From Acidimicrobiia bacterium (lineage in GTDB: Bacteria > Actinomycetota > Acidimicrobiia > Acidimicrobiales > Bin134): DNA of 64,000 bases. The DNA lies in the NCBI GenBank assembly GCA_022822905.1, contig JAJDYE010000009.1, positions 1 through 64,000 on the forward strand, read 5' to 3'. Both the position numbers and the translations under genes were made by a program. The notes under the pieces were generated by a model, which did no database searches, was not told the origin of the DNA, and saw nothing but the letters and a program-made list of their open reading frames with translations. Of this stretch, positions 33,127-42,255 are shown one piece after another; position 1 is the stretch's first letter; each line of letters starts with the position of its first letter.

Positions 33127-34869
33127 GTGACGACAACTTCCCCTGTCAACATTGGCAGCGTCCCGGCAACCAGGTTCAAGCATCTGGTTGTCCGCCTGGC
33201 AGCACCCGCGGTGATCGCGGCCACGCTGTGGATGGCAGCGCCAGCCAGCGCCCAGTCCGCGAGCCCCGCAGATATCGCCAAACGCGATCAGCTGATCGCC
33301 CAGCAGGAGGCCCTGCTCAACATCTACCGCTGCCGATTCGGCATTGACGTCCAACAGGTGCCGGGAGGTTGTTTCGACGGATCGCCGGTGAACTCTGCCG
33401 AGGAACCCCAGCCATTCGACGGGACCCCTACATTGGGAGAACTGGCCAGGCGCGACCGACTAGTGGCCGCCCAAGAGGAGCTGCTCAATACCTATCGCTG
33501 CCGGTTCGACATCGACACCGCCCTGGTCCCGGGAGGATGCGGCGGCAGTTCGCCCGAGCCCACTTCCAGGCCCACTCCCCGACCGACGCCACGGCCGACA
33601 GGAGAGGAGATGTCTCCCGCGGAGGTTTACGCACTGGTGTCCCCCTCGATCGCACTAATCGAGACATCGTCCAAGATCGGCGGCGGCGTCTTGATAGAAG
33701 GCGGCTACATCGTGACCAACCACCATGTGGTGTGGCCCGACGACAAGACCTGGGTGGTGTTCCCCGACGGCACCGAGCTCCGAGACGTGCCGTTAGTGGG
33801 ATCGGACTTTATGGCCGACCTAGCCGTGCTGGGACCAGTCGACGTCCCCTACCGGCCGCTGGCGTTCTCCGATCGAGATGATCTGCCCCTCGGCAGCAAC
33901 CTCCTGTTGGTGGGATATCCGTCTGAGCCTGAGTTGTTCCCACAACCCACCATCACCCAAGGCATCCTGTCTCGTTTGCGCGAGTGGGCCACGTATGACC
34001 TCACCATCCTCCAGTCCGACGCGGCGATTGCCGGCGGGCAAAGCGGAGGGGCCCTCCTCGACTCGCGCGGGGAGGTGGTGGGCATCTCCACGTGGAGATT
34101 CAGCGAAGCCGGTTTCGCCCTGGCCACCTCAGCCGCCGACGATGCGCTGATCGTGCAGAGGCTGATTGCAGGCCAAGTGCCTACAGAAGACAAGACCGAA
34201 CGACGGGCGCCGCGAAAAGTTGGAGAATTCGAGCACAACGTCACCGGGACTAGGGGGATCGACAGCCCGGCCTTCACTTTCAACGCCGCGGCGGGCACCA
34301 AGGTGACCATCCGCATCGAGGGCGAGAGCGACGGCCTCATCATCGCCTCCGATGCCGTGGAGACGCTGGCCACGCAGAACTCGACCGAGACCGGAATCGA
34401 GCAGGCTTCCTTCGAGGTGCTCCGAAGCGGCAGGCATTTCGTGAGAATCGGCAGTCTCTCGGACGGAGAGTACGAGTTCGGTCTGACCGCCACGATCAGG
34501 CTTCACCCCTACAACGACGAAGCCGACGGCACCGTCTTGCTGGCCGAGGGCAATTCAGAGACCTTCTTCGGATTCTTCGACTACACGTTTGACACCGATT
34601 GGTACAAGGTCAGCCTGGAAGAGGGCGACATCATCGAGATCAGCACCGATTCGATCCTTGCCGATACCTCGATCACGGTCAGGAACCGCGAGACGGGCGA
34701 AACGGTGAGAAGCGATGGTACCGACCCGCGCACCGGCTTGGGCTTCGCCAAGAATGCACACCTGCGATTCACCGCCCCCGAAGCCGGCGACTACGCCATC
34801 TACATCAACGAGAACTCAGGAGAACGCGGCATCGGCTACGCCTTGACCGTTGAACGAGTCCAGGAATAG
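33127..34869 (+). CDS. Secreted trypsin-like serine protease with duplicated Cys repeat and PPC-like domains
   Basis: 580 aa from the GTG at 33127, preceded by GAAGGAA. A signal peptide (hydrophobic VVRLAAPAVIAATLWMAAPA, cut after ASA at about 42) is followed by two 30-residue repeats (53-82 and 109-138), a Pro/Arg/Thr linker (PTSRPTPRPTPRPT), and a chymotrypsin-fold domain with triad H200 (TNHHVV), D231 (MADLAVL) and S306 (GGQSGGALLD). The C-terminal 230 residues contain two beta-rich units resembling bacterial pre-peptidase domains (FTFNAAAGTKVTIRIEG; DTDWYKVSLEEGDIIEI). It acts outside the cell, probably as an HtrA-like or digestive protease without a PDZ domain. It follows the permease by 20 bp. 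Confidence 0.9.
   Translation: MTTTSPVNIGSVPATRFKHLVVRLAAPAVIAATLWMAAPASAQSASPADIAKRDQLIAQQEALLNIYRCRFGIDVQQVPGGCFDGSPVNSAEEPQPFDGTPTLGELARRDRLVAAQEELLNTYRCRFDIDTALVPGGCGGSSPEPTSRPTPRPTPRPTGEEMSPAEVYALVSPSIALIETSSKIGGGVLIEGGYIVTNHHVVWPDDKTWVVFPDGTELRDVPLVGSDFMADLAVLGPVDVPYRPLAFSDRDDLPLGSNLLLVGYPSEPELFPQPTITQGILSRLREWATYDLTILQSDAAIAGGQSGGALLDSRGEVVGISTWRFSEAGFALATSAADDALIVQRLIAGQVPTEDKTERRAPRKVGEFEHNVTGTRGIDSPAFTFNAAAGTKVTIRIEGESDGLIIASDAVETLATQNSTETGIEQASFEVLRSGRHFVRIGSLSDGEYEFGLTATIRLHPYNDEADGTVLLAEGNSETFFGFFDYTFDTDWYKVSLEEGDIIEISTDSILADTSITVRNRETGETVRSDGTDPRTGLGFAKNAHLRFTAPEAGDYAIYINENSGERGIGYALTVERVQE
33283..33540 (+). repeat. Two in-frame copies of a 30-residue Cys-containing repeat
   Basis: Copy 1 spans 33283-33372 and copy 2 spans 33451-33540, 168 bases apart. 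The consensus starts RDxLxAxQExLLNxYRCRF and continues with one variable residue, then IDxxxVPGGC. By eye 21 of 30 residues are identical. Each copy holds two cysteines, 13 residues apart, which could form a disulfide outside the cell. The copies lie between the signal peptide and the protease domain. The spacer between them is variable and Pro/Glu-rich. Confidence 0.85.
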
Positions 34870-34890
34870 TGATCTCTTTCGAGATGTTAA

Positions 34891-35991
34891 TCAGGCCCCG
34901 CCTCGCACGTGGGCTGCGATCTGGTCCTCGAAGGTGAAGTCCAGATCGAGGCTTTGGTCGAGGCCCTCGGCGACCATCCAGCGGTGTACGTGATCGACCA
35001 TGGCGGCCAGGGTGTACTCGGGCTCCCAGCCGATGTCGGCTCGAAGTCGGTCGACGGAGAACACCACGCTTCGGTTCCATCGATGCAGGTTGGGCGCCAG
35101 CCGCTGCACCAATTGGGCCAGTTTGAACCGCCGCCGGGTGTTCTCGGCATCGGCTCGGGCGGTGTCAGAGCTGCGAATGTCGATGTTCACTGGGGAGGCT
35201 CGCCCCTCCTCGAACACCAGTGCGCCGTCCCATAGGTCGTCCATCATCGAGGCGGGGATGAACACCTTGTCGGCCTCCCTCCCCAGCACCTCGGCAAAGG
35301 TATCCACATAGCCCACGTCTGACTGGTATGTCCCGCCGGTGAGGTTGTAGCGCTTCCCAAAGGTCTGGGGCTGGAGCATCATCGTCCGCAGCGCCCGGGC
35401 CTGATCGTCTACATGGCCCACTTGGCCCACCGTGGTGCCGTCGCCGGGGATCAGCACCGGGCGGCCCCGCAGCAGCCGCAGGATCATCCGCTGCTCCCGG
35501 TCGGCCAGGATGTTGCGGGGACCGAACACCATCGAGAACGGCACGATGGTGGCCGGGAACCCCCGGCTGCGCCAGGCATCGACCAGGATGTCTTCGCACA
35601 GGAGCTTGTGCAGCCCGTACTCGTTCTGGTTGGGACCGCGGTCGACGGGGTGGTCCTCGGTGATGGGAAGGATGTCGGTGGGGGCGTAGATGACCGTGGA
35701 CGAGGCGAAGATGTAGTGGCCGACGCGCCCCTCGAACACCTCGATCATCAGTTCCACATCGGCCGGGTGATAGGCGCTCATGTCCTGCACCACGTCGAAG
35801 CTCTCCCCGCCCAGCACCGATAGCACCTGGTCGTGGTCGGTGCGGTCGGCCACCAGTCGGCTTACCGACCGGGGAAAGTCCACCCGGGTGCGCCCTCGGT
35901 TCAGCACCGTAACCTCGTGGCCCTGCTTGACGAGTTCCATGACCAGCGAGTAACCGTTGAACTGGCTCCCGCCCATGACCAGCACCTTCAT
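34891..35991 (-). CDS. NAD-dependent epimerase/dehydratase
   Basis: 366 aa. Extended SDR: nucleotide motif VMGGSQFNGYSLVMEL (GGxxFxG), then VTVLNRGR for NAD(P) ribose contact, and ASSTVIYAPTD...YGLHK as the Ser/Tyr-x3-Lys region (NEYGLHKLLCE). RNA-binding-protein-like plant and actinobacterial members share the VMGGSQFNG start. Likely acts on a nucleotide sugar or modified sugar. It is last in a minus-strand run (enoyl-CoA hydratase, CoA-transferase, epimerase), 28 bp after the CoA-transferase. It is convergent with the protease gene. Confidence 0.9.
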   Translation of the reverse strand: MKVLVMGGSQFNGYSLVMELVKQGHEVTVLNRGRTRVDFPRSVSRLVADRTDHDQVLSVLGGESFDVVQDMSAYHPADVELMIEVFEGRVGHYIFASSTVIYAPTDILPITEDHPVDRGPNQNEYGLHKLLCEDILVDAWRSRGFPATIVPFSMVFGPRNILADREQRMILRLLRGRPVLIPGDGTTVGQVGHVDDQARALRTMMLQPQTFGKRYNLTGGTYQSDVGYVDTFAEVLGREADKVFIPASMMDDLWDGALVFEEGRASPVNIDIRSSDTARADAENTRRRFKLAQLVQRLAPNLHRWNRSVVFSVDRLRADIGWEPEYTLAAMVDHVHRWMVAEGLDQSLDLDFTFEDQIAAHVRGGA

Positions 35992-36019
35992 TTCAGCTCC
36001 TTTGACTGATGGATCGAGT

Positions 36020-38320
36020 TCAGCGGCAGATGCCGGCTTCGGCCAGGGCTTCTACTTCGTTGGGGGGGATGCCCAGCACTTCCCCCAGCACCTCGACGGT
36101 GTCGACGCCCAACAAGGGGGATGGGCCTGCCATGCGGGTGGCGGTACGACTGAAGCGGATCGGGTTGCCCACATGGGTCTCCTTGCCCACCACGGGGTGC
36201 TCCAGCACGTCGAGAGCACCTCTCGCGGCCAGGTGCTCGTCGCCCAGGTGGTCGTAGGGCCCCATTACCGACATGGCCGACACCCCGGCAGCCTGCAATC
36301 GCTCAGCTCGTTCGTCGGCCAGCCCGTCGGCCATCCAGGCGGCTACCGCGGCATCCACCGCTGTCACATCGGCCAGCCGGTCGGCATTGGTGGGCCAGCG
36401 GTTCTCCACGCCGATCACCTCACAACAACGCTGCCACGACTCGTCGTCGTGGCAGGCAAGCGCTACCCAGTCGTCGTCGCCACCGGCTCGGTACACATCG
36501 TGGGGAGCAACCGTGTCTGACCGGTTGCCTTTGGCCTGGGGATCGGCACCGTCGGCCGCCGCTCCCATATACACGTCACCGATGAGGTAGGCCGCGGCCT
36601 CGGTCTGGGCCATATCGATGAGCTGGCCCTGGCCGGTGCGCTGCTTGTGGTCTAGGGCGGCCAGCACCGCCACGGCCAGCAGTTTGCCCGCGATGTGGTC
36701 GGGATGGTTCAGGGTGGTGCCGCACGGAAACGGCACATCGGCGTGGTTCCACAGCCAGTGGGCCCCGGCAAAGCTGGCGTTGAGCGGCCCGTAGGCCGGC
36801 ATCTTGCCCATCGGTCCGCCCCGGCCGTAGCCCTGCGAGCACACGTACACCAGATCGGATCGCTTGGCCGACATGTCATCCCATCCCAGGCCGAGCTTGT
36901 CCAGCGACCCGCCCCGCAGGTTCTCGGCCACCACATCAGCGGCCATGAACAACTCAAGAGCCAGTTCCCGGCCCCGCTCGGTGGTCATATCCAGGGCCAC
37001 CGAACGCCGTCCCCGGCTCTCAGCATTGAACGGGAATGCCTTGTTGAGATCACCCCGGCCAGCGAAGCGCAGAGAATCGGGATGGGCCACCGATTCGATC
37101 TTGATGACGTCAGCCCCCAGATCCGACAGCATCCAGGTGGCTTCGGGCACCACCGCGGCCATACCGAACTCCACTACCCGCACTCCAGCCAGAATTTGGC
37201 CGTTGTCGTTGGCGCCGTTGGAGGGGCCGGGTACCCACGGATTGTCGTCGGGACGGGCATTGAACTGAACCCGCTCGTCTTTTTCCCGTGGCGCCGATTT
37301 ACGCACTCCGGCCGGGGTACCCGAGAGCTTCCAGGGGGCATCGGGGACAGGCAAACCCTCGGAGCCCTCCACGTCGTAGCGGAAGAACCCTCGACCAGCC
37401 ACCTGGGGATGCTCGGCAAATTCGCTGGGCGACTGAATCACACCAATGGTGGTGCCCGCGGCCAGACCATGCTCGAACAGGTCGGTTCGGTCTCGCTGCG
37501 ACGTGATCGCGTCGGCCACCATGTGGATGACGTCTCGATTCCTCCCTCGAAATACCCCGTCGGCCCACTCCGGACCGGTCAATGCGTCGGGGTTGCCCAG
37601 CACTTCCACAAAGCCGGTCCACTGGTAGGGCGTGCCGATCACCGTGCGCACCCAGCCGTCGCGGGCCGGAAAGATCCAGTAGTTCCCATCGGCGTTGCGA
37701 CGGCCTTCATCGGGCAGCTCGGGGAAGTGGCGCACATAGTCGGGAATGAGCACCGACCAGGGGTTGAGCCCGGACAGAGCCGCCTCCTGCACGCTGATCT
37801 CCACCACTTGGCCGTGGCCGTGGCGGCGGCGGTCCATCACCGCAGCCAACCCGCCAAGTGCGCCGAACACCGAAGCGCAGTCATGGGCCAGATAGCCGGG
37901 ATGCCAACACGGCGACTTTTCCCGAAAGCCCGACAGGAAGTGCCCACCCGACGAGGCGAATGCCGGTAGCGGCTCCAGCTTCCAGTCTGAACGGGGTCCG
38001 GTGAGGCCCATGTCGGTGAGTGCCACGACGACGAGGGAGGGATGGCGATCGGCCAGGTTCTCGAGATCGAGTCCGCTGTTGTCGATGAGCAGGTCGGCGG
38101 CTGACGTCAACTCTTCAAATTCAGTGAGATCGCCGGCTGCCTTGTTGGCGTTGCGGTGGGCGTGGGCCAGGTCGTCAGGATCGGGAACCGGCGGCACCCG
38201 GATCACCTCGGCCCCCAGATCACCCAGGATCCGACCGCAAAGCGCGCCGCGCATATCGGTGTGGTCCACCACCCGAAGCCCGCTCAGCGCTCCGGGTGCC
38301 ATGCCTGGGCTTGAGGTCAT
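36020..38320 (-). CDS. Double-domain CaiB/BaiF-family CoA-transferase
   Basis: 766 aa, about twice the usual 380-410 of family III CoA-transferases, because two complete domains are joined. Domain 1 (about 10-370) begins LSGLRVVDHTDMRGALCGRI and LGDLGAEVIRV. Domain 2 (about 380-760) begins LAGVRVVEFGMAAVVPEATW and LSDLGADVIKIES. The catalytic-Asp region is kept in both (AHDCASVFGALGGLAAV and NHPDHIAGKLLAVAVL). Transfers CoA between organic acids. The fusion replaces the interlocked homodimer with one chain. Its ATG overlaps the stop of the enoyl-CoA hydratase gene upstream, so the two are coupled. Confidence 0.92.
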   Translation of the reverse strand: MTSSPGMAPGALSGLRVVDHTDMRGALCGRILGDLGAEVIRVPPVPDPDDLAHAHRNANKAAGDLTEFEELTSAADLLIDNSGLDLENLADRHPSLVVVALTDMGLTGPRSDWKLEPLPAFASSGGHFLSGFREKSPCWHPGYLAHDCASVFGALGGLAAVMDRRRHGHGQVVEISVQEAALSGLNPWSVLIPDYVRHFPELPDEGRRNADGNYWIFPARDGWVRTVIGTPYQWTGFVEVLGNPDALTGPEWADGVFRGRNRDVIHMVADAITSQRDRTDLFEHGLAAGTTIGVIQSPSEFAEHPQVAGRGFFRYDVEGSEGLPVPDAPWKLSGTPAGVRKSAPREKDERVQFNARPDDNPWVPGPSNGANDNGQILAGVRVVEFGMAAVVPEATWMLSDLGADVIKIESVAHPDSLRFAGRGDLNKAFPFNAESRGRRSVALDMTTERGRELALELFMAADVVAENLRGGSLDKLGLGWDDMSAKRSDLVYVCSQGYGRGGPMGKMPAYGPLNASFAGAHWLWNHADVPFPCGTTLNHPDHIAGKLLAVAVLAALDHKQRTGQGQLIDMAQTEAAAYLIGDVYMGAAADGADPQAKGNRSDTVAPHDVYRAGGDDDWVALACHDDESWQRCCEVIGVENRWPTNADRLADVTAVDAAVAAWMADGLADERAERLQAAGVSAMSVMGPYDHLGDEHLAARGALDVLEHPVVGKETHVGNPIRFSRTATRMAGPSPLLGVDTVEVLGEVLGIPPNEVEALAEAGICR

Positions 38321-39105
38321 CGGATGCGGGGCTCGATGCGAGTCTGCTCCTTGATGCCCCGGGCCTTCTCGGTGATCTCCTCTTCAGCCCCGGCCAGACT
38401 CAAGAAGGCCACTCCGCTGTTCATGGCGTTGGCCAGCGTGGTGTACTGCGCCGTCCACAACCCCTTCATGGTTGCTTCGATGGCCAGCCGTTCGGGGGCC
38501 GACGCTATGGCCTCGGCGCACCAGCGGGCCGTGTCCATCAGGTCGTCCAGCGGCACCACTTCCTGCACCAGCCCGATCTGGAAGGCCCGCTGGGCCGACA
38601 TGCGCTCGTGCCGCCCGAGCAGCGACATCCGCATCACCTCTCCCAACGGCATCCGCTGGAGCATGAACATGGGCTCGTTCACCGCGGGCATGCCGTGGCT
38701 CACATGGGGGTCGAAGAAAGTGGCGTTGTCGGAGGCAATGATGAATTCCACCTCCCCCAGGAGGTAGAACGCGCCGCCCGCGGCCATGCCGTTGACCGCG
38801 GCGATCACCGGGCGCCAATAGTCATTGGATTTGGGGCCGACAGTGGAGATCGGGTCGTCGACCATAAACGGCGAGGCCGGCTGTTTCCACGACCCGGTGA
38901 TATCCACCCCGGTGCTGAAGGCTCGCTCACCGGTGCCGGTGAGGATCACGCATCGCACATCGTCGTTGTAGCGAAGATGGGCCCACGCGGCCCGAAGCTC
39001 ATCGCACGCCGTGTTGTCCATGGCGTTGAGCCGTTCCGGCCGGTTCAATGTGAGCACCGCCACCCCGTCGGACTCCTCATACAGCAAGGTCTCGTAATTT
39101 GACAC
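38317..39105 (-). CDS. Enoyl-CoA hydratase/isomerase family protein
   Basis: 262 aa from the GTG at 39105, whose product SNYETLLYEESDGVAVLTLN matches the usual N-terminus of the family; an ATG at 39147 would add 14 atypical residues. Crotonase signatures: LNRPERLNAMDN, GTGERAFSTGVDITGSW, AAVNGMAAGGAFYLLGEVEF, SHGMPAVNEPMFMLQRMPLG. The catalytic Glu positions appear altered compared with mitochondrial hydratase, so isomerase or hydrolase activity is possible. Coupled to the double-domain CoA-transferase by a 4-base overlap, suggesting one activates the acid and the other acts on its CoA ester. Confidence 0.9.
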   Translation of the reverse strand: MSNYETLLYEESDGVAVLTLNRPERLNAMDNTACDELRAAWAHLRYNDDVRCVILTGTGERAFSTGVDITGSWKQPASPFMVDDPISTVGPKSNDYWRPVIAAVNGMAAGGAFYLLGEVEFIIASDNATFFDPHVSHGMPAVNEPMFMLQRMPLGEVMRMSLLGRHERMSAQRAFQIGLVQEVVPLDDLMDTARWCAEAIASAPERLAIEATMKGLWTAQYTTLANAMNSGVAFLSLAGAEEEITEKARGIKEQTRIEPRIR

Positions 39106-39214
39106 GGCCCGAAGCGTAGTACCCCTCTTCTGCGGCTCACTCCCCATCGCACCTTGCCCGAGGCCATTTGCACACGATGCGACCGTCTAACAGGCCGGCG
39201 TTACCATCCCACCC

Positions 39215-40087
39215 ATGGACATCGGAAGAATCGGTTTGTGGCAGGGCGTGCTCGACCAGCAGCCCTCGAGTCGAGTACGAGAAGTCGTCGCCGAGCTCGA
39301 GGAGATGGGCTGGCCCACGGTGTGGATCCCCGAGGCGGTGGGCCGGGATCCCTTCGTGTCGGCGTCGGTCATGCTGGGAGCCACTAACTCGCTGAAGATC
39401 GCCACCGGGATCGTGCAGATCCACGCCCGCCACCCCATGACCACCGCGGCGGCCCAGAAGACAGTGGCCGAGGCGTTTAACAATCGGTTCCTGCTCGGTA
39501 TCGGCGTGAGCCACGGCCCGTTCATCGAGGGCATCCGCAAGCTGGACTACTCCAAGCCCTACTCCCTCATGGTGGAGTACCTCAACGAGATGGAGGGGGC
39601 CATGTACATGGCCGCCGGACCGGAGGAGGCGCCGCCGACGGTGCTGGCCGCGCTGGGCCCCAAGATGCTGGCCTTGGCCGCGGAGCGAACCGCTGGCGCC
39701 CACCCCTACTTCGTGCCTCCCGAGCACACCGCCAGTGCACGCGAGGTCATGGGCCCCGACGCCCTGCTGGCCCCCGAGCAGAAGGTGTGCTTGGAGACCG
39801 ATCCCGAGGCAGCCCGGGCACTGGCCCGAGAGAACATGGCCCTTTATCTGGGGCTTCCCAACTACGTGAACAACCTCTTCCGGCTGGGCTTCACCGAGGA
39901 AGACGTGGCCGAGCAATCCGACCGTCTGGTAGACGCCATCGTGGCCTGGGGAGACTTGGACACCATCCGCGCCCGCATCCAGGCCCATCACGACGCCGGC
40001 GCCGACCACGTAGCTGTTCAGGTACTCAGCCCCCGCGGCGAGCTGCCTCTGGCCCAATGGCGAACCCTGGCCGACGCCCTTCTATAG
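39215..40087 (+). CDS. LLM-class F420-dependent oxidoreductase
   Basis: 290 aa. Luciferase-like TIM barrel: IGLWQGVLDQQPSSRVREVV, LATNSLKIATGIVQIHARHP-type strand, NNRFLLGIGVSHGPFIEG, and a C-terminal GDLDTIRARIQAHHDAGADHV. The overall pattern is that of the actinobacterial F420 subgroup I know as TIGR03620, which uses reduced F420 rather than FMN. Reaction and substrate are unknown. It is divergent from the enoyl-CoA hydratase gene with a 109-bp gap and precedes an SDR gene by 60 bp on the same strand. Confidence 0.88.
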   Translation: MDIGRIGLWQGVLDQQPSSRVREVVAELEEMGWPTVWIPEAVGRDPFVSASVMLGATNSLKIATGIVQIHARHPMTTAAAQKTVAEAFNNRFLLGIGVSHGPFIEGIRKLDYSKPYSLMVEYLNEMEGAMYMAAGPEEAPPTVLAALGPKMLALAAERTAGAHPYFVPPEHTASAREVMGPDALLAPEQKVCLETDPEAARALARENMALYLGLPNYVNNLFRLGFTEEDVAEQSDRLVDAIVAWGDLDTIRARIQAHHDAGADHVAVQVLSPRGELPLAQWRTLADALL

Positions 40088-40147
40088 TTCGTCGGCGAAG
40101 CTCCTACGAATAGACGAGGGGCTCAAAAGCACGAGGGGTTCGACACC

Positions 40148-41083
40148 ATGAGCAGGCTTTGTGAAGGACGGGTTGCGGTCATCACCGGCGCCGGACGGGG
40201 CATCGGGCGGGAGTACGCCCTGATGCTGGCCAACCACGGCGCCAAGGTAGTTGTCAACGACTTGGGCGCCGACCCCGATGGCCGCGGCGGCGACGCCGGG
40301 CCCGCCGGTGAGGTGGTCGAGGAGATTCGGGCCATGGGCGGCGAGGCAGTGGTCAACGGCGCCGATGTCAGCGACTTCGACGCCGCCCGGGACATGATCC
40401 ACCAGGCCATCGACACATTTGGGACGCTCGACATCCTCATCAACAACGCCGGCATCCTGCGGGATCGCATGGTGTTCTCCATGAGCGAGTCCGACTGGGA
40501 TGCGGTGGTGCAAGTACACCTCAAGGGCACCTTCGCCCCGGTCCACCACGCCGCGGCCTGGTGGCGGGAGCAAACCAAGGCCGGGCAGAGCTTCCAAGCC
40601 CGAATCATCAATACGGCATCTCCATCGGGCATATTCGGCAACGTGGGCCAAACCAATTACGGCGCGGCAAAGGCGGGCATCGCCGCCTTCACGGTGATCT
40701 CGGCCATGGAGCTGGTTCGCTACGGCATCACCGTGAACTGCATCGCCCCCAGCGCCCTGACCAGGCTGACCGCCCCGCTGATGGGCGGCGGCGACATCTC
40801 CGAAGAAATCCAGGAGACGATGTCCCCCACTTGGATCGCCCCCATCGTCACCTGGCTGTGCAGTCCTGAAGCGGACAACGTGACCGGCCGGGTCTGGGTA
40901 GTGGGCAATGGCCGGCTGGGTATCGCAGAGGGCTGGGCTCTCGGGCCCAACGTGCCCCTCGAATCCCAAGACCCCACCACCTTGCACCCGGTGGTGGCCG
41001 ATCTGATGGCCAAGGCTGAGTTGAACGCCGACATGAGCGGCAACCCCGCCGAAGGCCCCGGCAGGCCAAGCAACAGCATCTGA
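40148..41083 (+). CDS. Short-chain dehydrogenase/reductase (MaoC/HSD17B4-like start)
   Basis: 311 aa. NAD-binding VITGAGRGIGREYALMLANH, NDLGADPDGRGGDAGPAGEV insertion, NNAGILRDRMVFSMSESDWD, and the catalytic Tyr-x3-Lys in TNYGAAKAGIAAFTVI. The insertion after the second strand and the RDRMVFSM stretch are typical of SDRs similar to the 3-hydroxyacyl-CoA dehydrogenase domain of peroxisomal multifunctional enzyme 2. Likely oxidises a hydroxyacyl-CoA or sterol-type substrate. Followed by a GC-rich inverted-repeat region before a convergent gene. Confidence 0.9.
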   Translation: MSRLCEGRVAVITGAGRGIGREYALMLANHGAKVVVNDLGADPDGRGGDAGPAGEVVEEIRAMGGEAVVNGADVSDFDAARDMIHQAIDTFGTLDILINNAGILRDRMVFSMSESDWDAVVQVHLKGTFAPVHHAAAWWREQTKAGQSFQARIINTASPSGIFGNVGQTNYGAAKAGIAAFTVISAMELVRYGITVNCIAPSALTRLTAPLMGGGDISEEIQETMSPTWIAPIVTWLCSPEADNVTGRVWVVGNGRLGIAEGWALGPNVPLESQDPTTLHPVVADLMAKAELNADMSGNPAEGPGRPSNSI

Positions 41084-41138
41084 GTCAGAGTCGCTGGATA
41101 AACCAGGGTAGGGCCGGGGGGTGGCCCGGCTCAGGGCG

Positions 41139-41170
41139 CCCGCCGCCCGGACTCCATGGAGGACGGCGGG
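41139..41170. terminator. GC-rich inverted repeat between convergent genes
   Basis: CCCGCCG at 41139-41145 pairs with CGGCGGG at 41164-41170, and the interior contains the palindrome CTCCATGGAG. A second partial inverted repeat (GGGTC/GACCC) follows at about 41178-41189. The stem lies in the 116-bp gap between the convergent SDR and DUF1214 genes and could stop transcription from both sides. There is no T-run, so Rho-independent function in the classical sense is uncertain. Confidence 0.45.
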
Positions 41171-41199
41171 CTGGGCCGGGTCAGGACCCGCCGGCCCGG

Positions 41200-42255
41200 T
41201 TAAGCGCTAACCACGCGGCAGCGGACCTCGGGCTCGATCTCTGCCCCCACCCAGCGCAGGGCCAGGCCGCCTCGGGCGTGACCCGCGGTATCCAGCCAGT
41301 TGGGATGGCCGGGATCGCTTCGGGCCACCACCACCCGCACGGTGCCGTCGTCTTCAACCGCCGCGGTGTGGTGATTCAGGCTGGTCCGGTAATACTCGAA
41401 GTCCAATGACTCCAACCAGTGGTTGCCGAGCTGGATGTTCCAGTACTCGCACTCGGGGGGCTCGAACTCGATGATCCAGGCCTCGTCGGGACCCAGGTCG
41501 TAGTAGCCGTAGTTGTACGACGTGTCGGGATCGCCCTGGGCGAAGGCCAGAAGCTGGGGATCGATGGGCCGGACTTCATGAGTATGGGCGGCGAAGCTGG
41601 CCGTCCAGCCCAAGAACTGGCCCACCACCGCAGCCACGGTGAAACCGGCCCAACCCAGTGCCCCGGCCAGCCGCTCGGGATCAATTGGCTCAGGCGGGCT
41701 ACCGGCATCGGTCCGCTCCAAGGTCAGCTCGGCGGGAGTCTGATTGGGCCGATCCAGCAATGTCTGGCGGACGTTCAGCGAGTTGGTGCCCTCCTTCATG
41801 GCCAGCCATGGTCCCGACTGGGGTTCAGTGCTAATGGCCACCTCGAAGCAGCCGTCGTCGTCCAAAGCGAGTTCTTCGGTGGTGAGATAGCTGTCGCGGA
41901 TCAGCCCTTCGGGGGTACCCAAGCCGCCGCTGAATGCCCCCATCCGGATGGAGTGGGCGTCGTTGAGTCGGCCCCGTAGCCGGTAGTCGAAGCGGGGCGA
42001 CAACCGGGCACCGCCGTAGGCGTAATCGGGGTTGTCCAGGCCGATCTTGACCCCTGACTGGTTGAGAATCGCCCGGGCCGGGTCGGACTCCTCCAAATTG
42101 GCCTTCAAAAAATTGGCGACCAGGCGGGTCACGTAGCGCAACCCCTCGGCCCGGTCGAAATCATCGTCGGGGGAAGCGTTGAGCACCTGGCGGCCAGCAT
42201 CCCGCAGGGCGTCACAGAAGTCCTCCCAAGAATTGGCCAGATCTATTTCGCTCAT
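41200..42255 (-). CDS. DUF1214-domain protein
   Basis: 351 aa from the ATG at 42255. The C-terminal half (about 230-350) has the DUF1214 pattern of aromatic-rich beta strands (DEAWIIEFEPPECEYWNIQL, GNHWLESLDFEYYRTSLNHH, TVRVVVARSDPGHPNWLDTA, GGLALRWVGAE). The N-terminal half (WEDFCDALRDAGRQVLNASP) is helical and common to the longer actinobacterial members. No catalytic residues are known to me. Its start overlaps the stop of the sulfotransferase gene by 4 bases (42252-42255), so they are translated together and may serve one modification pathway. Confidence 0.85.
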   Translation of the reverse strand: MSEIDLANSWEDFCDALRDAGRQVLNASPDDDFDRAEGLRYVTRLVANFLKANLEESDPARAILNQSGVKIGLDNPDYAYGGARLSPRFDYRLRGRLNDAHSIRMGAFSGGLGTPEGLIRDSYLTTEELALDDDGCFEVAISTEPQSGPWLAMKEGTNSLNVRQTLLDRPNQTPAELTLERTDAGSPPEPIDPERLAGALGWAGFTVAAVVGQFLGWTASFAAHTHEVRPIDPQLLAFAQGDPDTSYNYGYYDLGPDEAWIIEFEPPECEYWNIQLGNHWLESLDFEYYRTSLNHHTAAVEDDGTVRVVVARSDPGHPNWLDTAGHARGGLALRWVGAEIEPEVRCRVVSA

